Part shown: positions 5,590 to 5,689 of the stretch, piece after piece
Layout: every line of letters starts with the position of its first letter
How positions within the stretch are numbered: the stretch's first letter is position 1
Origin: an uncultured bacterium
GTDB lineage: Bacteria; Verrucomicrobiota; Lentisphaeria; Victivallales; Victivallaceae
Assembly (NCBI GenBank): GCA_949286445.1
Contig: CASECL010000097.1
Span: 1-5,689, forward strand
DNA: 5,689 nucleotides
Direction of reading: 5' to 3'
Made by a program: the position numbers and the translations under genes
Notes under the pieces: generated by a model
Database searches by the model: none
Told to the model about the DNA's origin: nothing
Seen by the model: only the letters and a program-made list of their open reading frames with translations

Positions 5590-5689
5590 CTAATTTTAAT
5601 GCGTTATTTAGCCGATTATGCAAAAGTCGATTTTAGCTTTAGATAAGGCGGCAAAGCCGACGCATACTGACGTATGCGAGGCTGAAGCC
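5590..5689. repeat. Run of inverted repeats, possible interspersed palindromic (REP/MITE-like) element, cut by the window edge
   Basis: This gene-free tail packs three inverted repeats. The first is AT-rich, 5590-5611, with CTAA/TTAG and TAA/TTA arms around TGCG. The second is short, AAAG 5623-5626 against CTTT 5637-5640. The third is long and imperfect, 5650-5689: CGCATAC (5661-5667) pairs with GTATGCG (5672-5678) across a TGAC loop, AGCC (5655-5658) with GGCT (5680-5683), and GGC (5650-5652) with GCC (5687-5689). The pairing reaches the last base and may continue outside. No ORF or poly-T tract accompanies it, so it is not an ordinary terminator. REP-like repeat, MITE or insertion-sequence end are the likely classes; a structured RNA is less likely. 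Copy number cannot be judged from one instance. Confidence 0.45.

Noticed and set aside
1..5689. Frequent CCGG tetranucleotides, considered as a possible modification or uptake signal
   Set aside because: They are mostly accounted for by CCG proline, CGG and GGN codon pairs in coding sequence. A genome-wide count against a codon-aware background would be needed to support anything more.

Overview
The window is a compact, gene-dense stretch of bacterial chromosome with roughly balanced base composition. It holds two divergent operons and a structured, probably repetitive, non-coding tail at the right edge. Lipoprotein and export signals, DapA, and a DUF2156 protein resembling those of gut anaerobes suggest a diderm anaerobe, perhaps Lentisphaerota/PVC or Bacteroidota. 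This placement is an inference from protein flavour only. No rRNA, tRNA, CRISPR array or transposase gene is visible.

Left operon (minus strand, read from 3894 down to 1): dapA, a 224-residue exported low-complexity protein, bioB, bioF, and the first 76 codons of bioG, which runs off the left edge. All junctions overlap or nearly touch (16-nt overlap, 4-nt overlap, 3-nt gap, 10-nt overlap), so one transcript from a promoter near 3930-3960 is likely. BioG (pimeloyl-ACP methyl ester esterase) releases pimeloyl-ACP. BioF condenses it with alanine to 8-amino-7-oxononanoate, and BioB performs the final sulfur insertion. bioC, bioA and bioD are not in the window and may lie beyond the left edge. 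DapA, the first step of the diaminopimelate/lysine branch, leads the transcript although its pathway is separate.

Right operon (plus strand, 4005-5455): a small lipoprotein gene overlaps by 4 nt a DUF2156 (LPG_synthase_C, GNAT-like) gene. A strong hairpin terminator follows (5526-5567).

Right edge (5568-5689): no gene, but a run of inverted repeats ends in a long imperfect hairpin that reaches the last base. It looks like an interspersed palindromic repeat or the end of a small mobile element.

The points most worth following are three. BioB lacks two of the four classical [2Fe-2S] ligands, suggesting an alternative auxiliary cluster of the anaerobic type. The exported protein inserted in the biotin operon carries an exact 17-residue periodicity. 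The right edge carries the palindromic element. No clearly new multi-gene system is evident.
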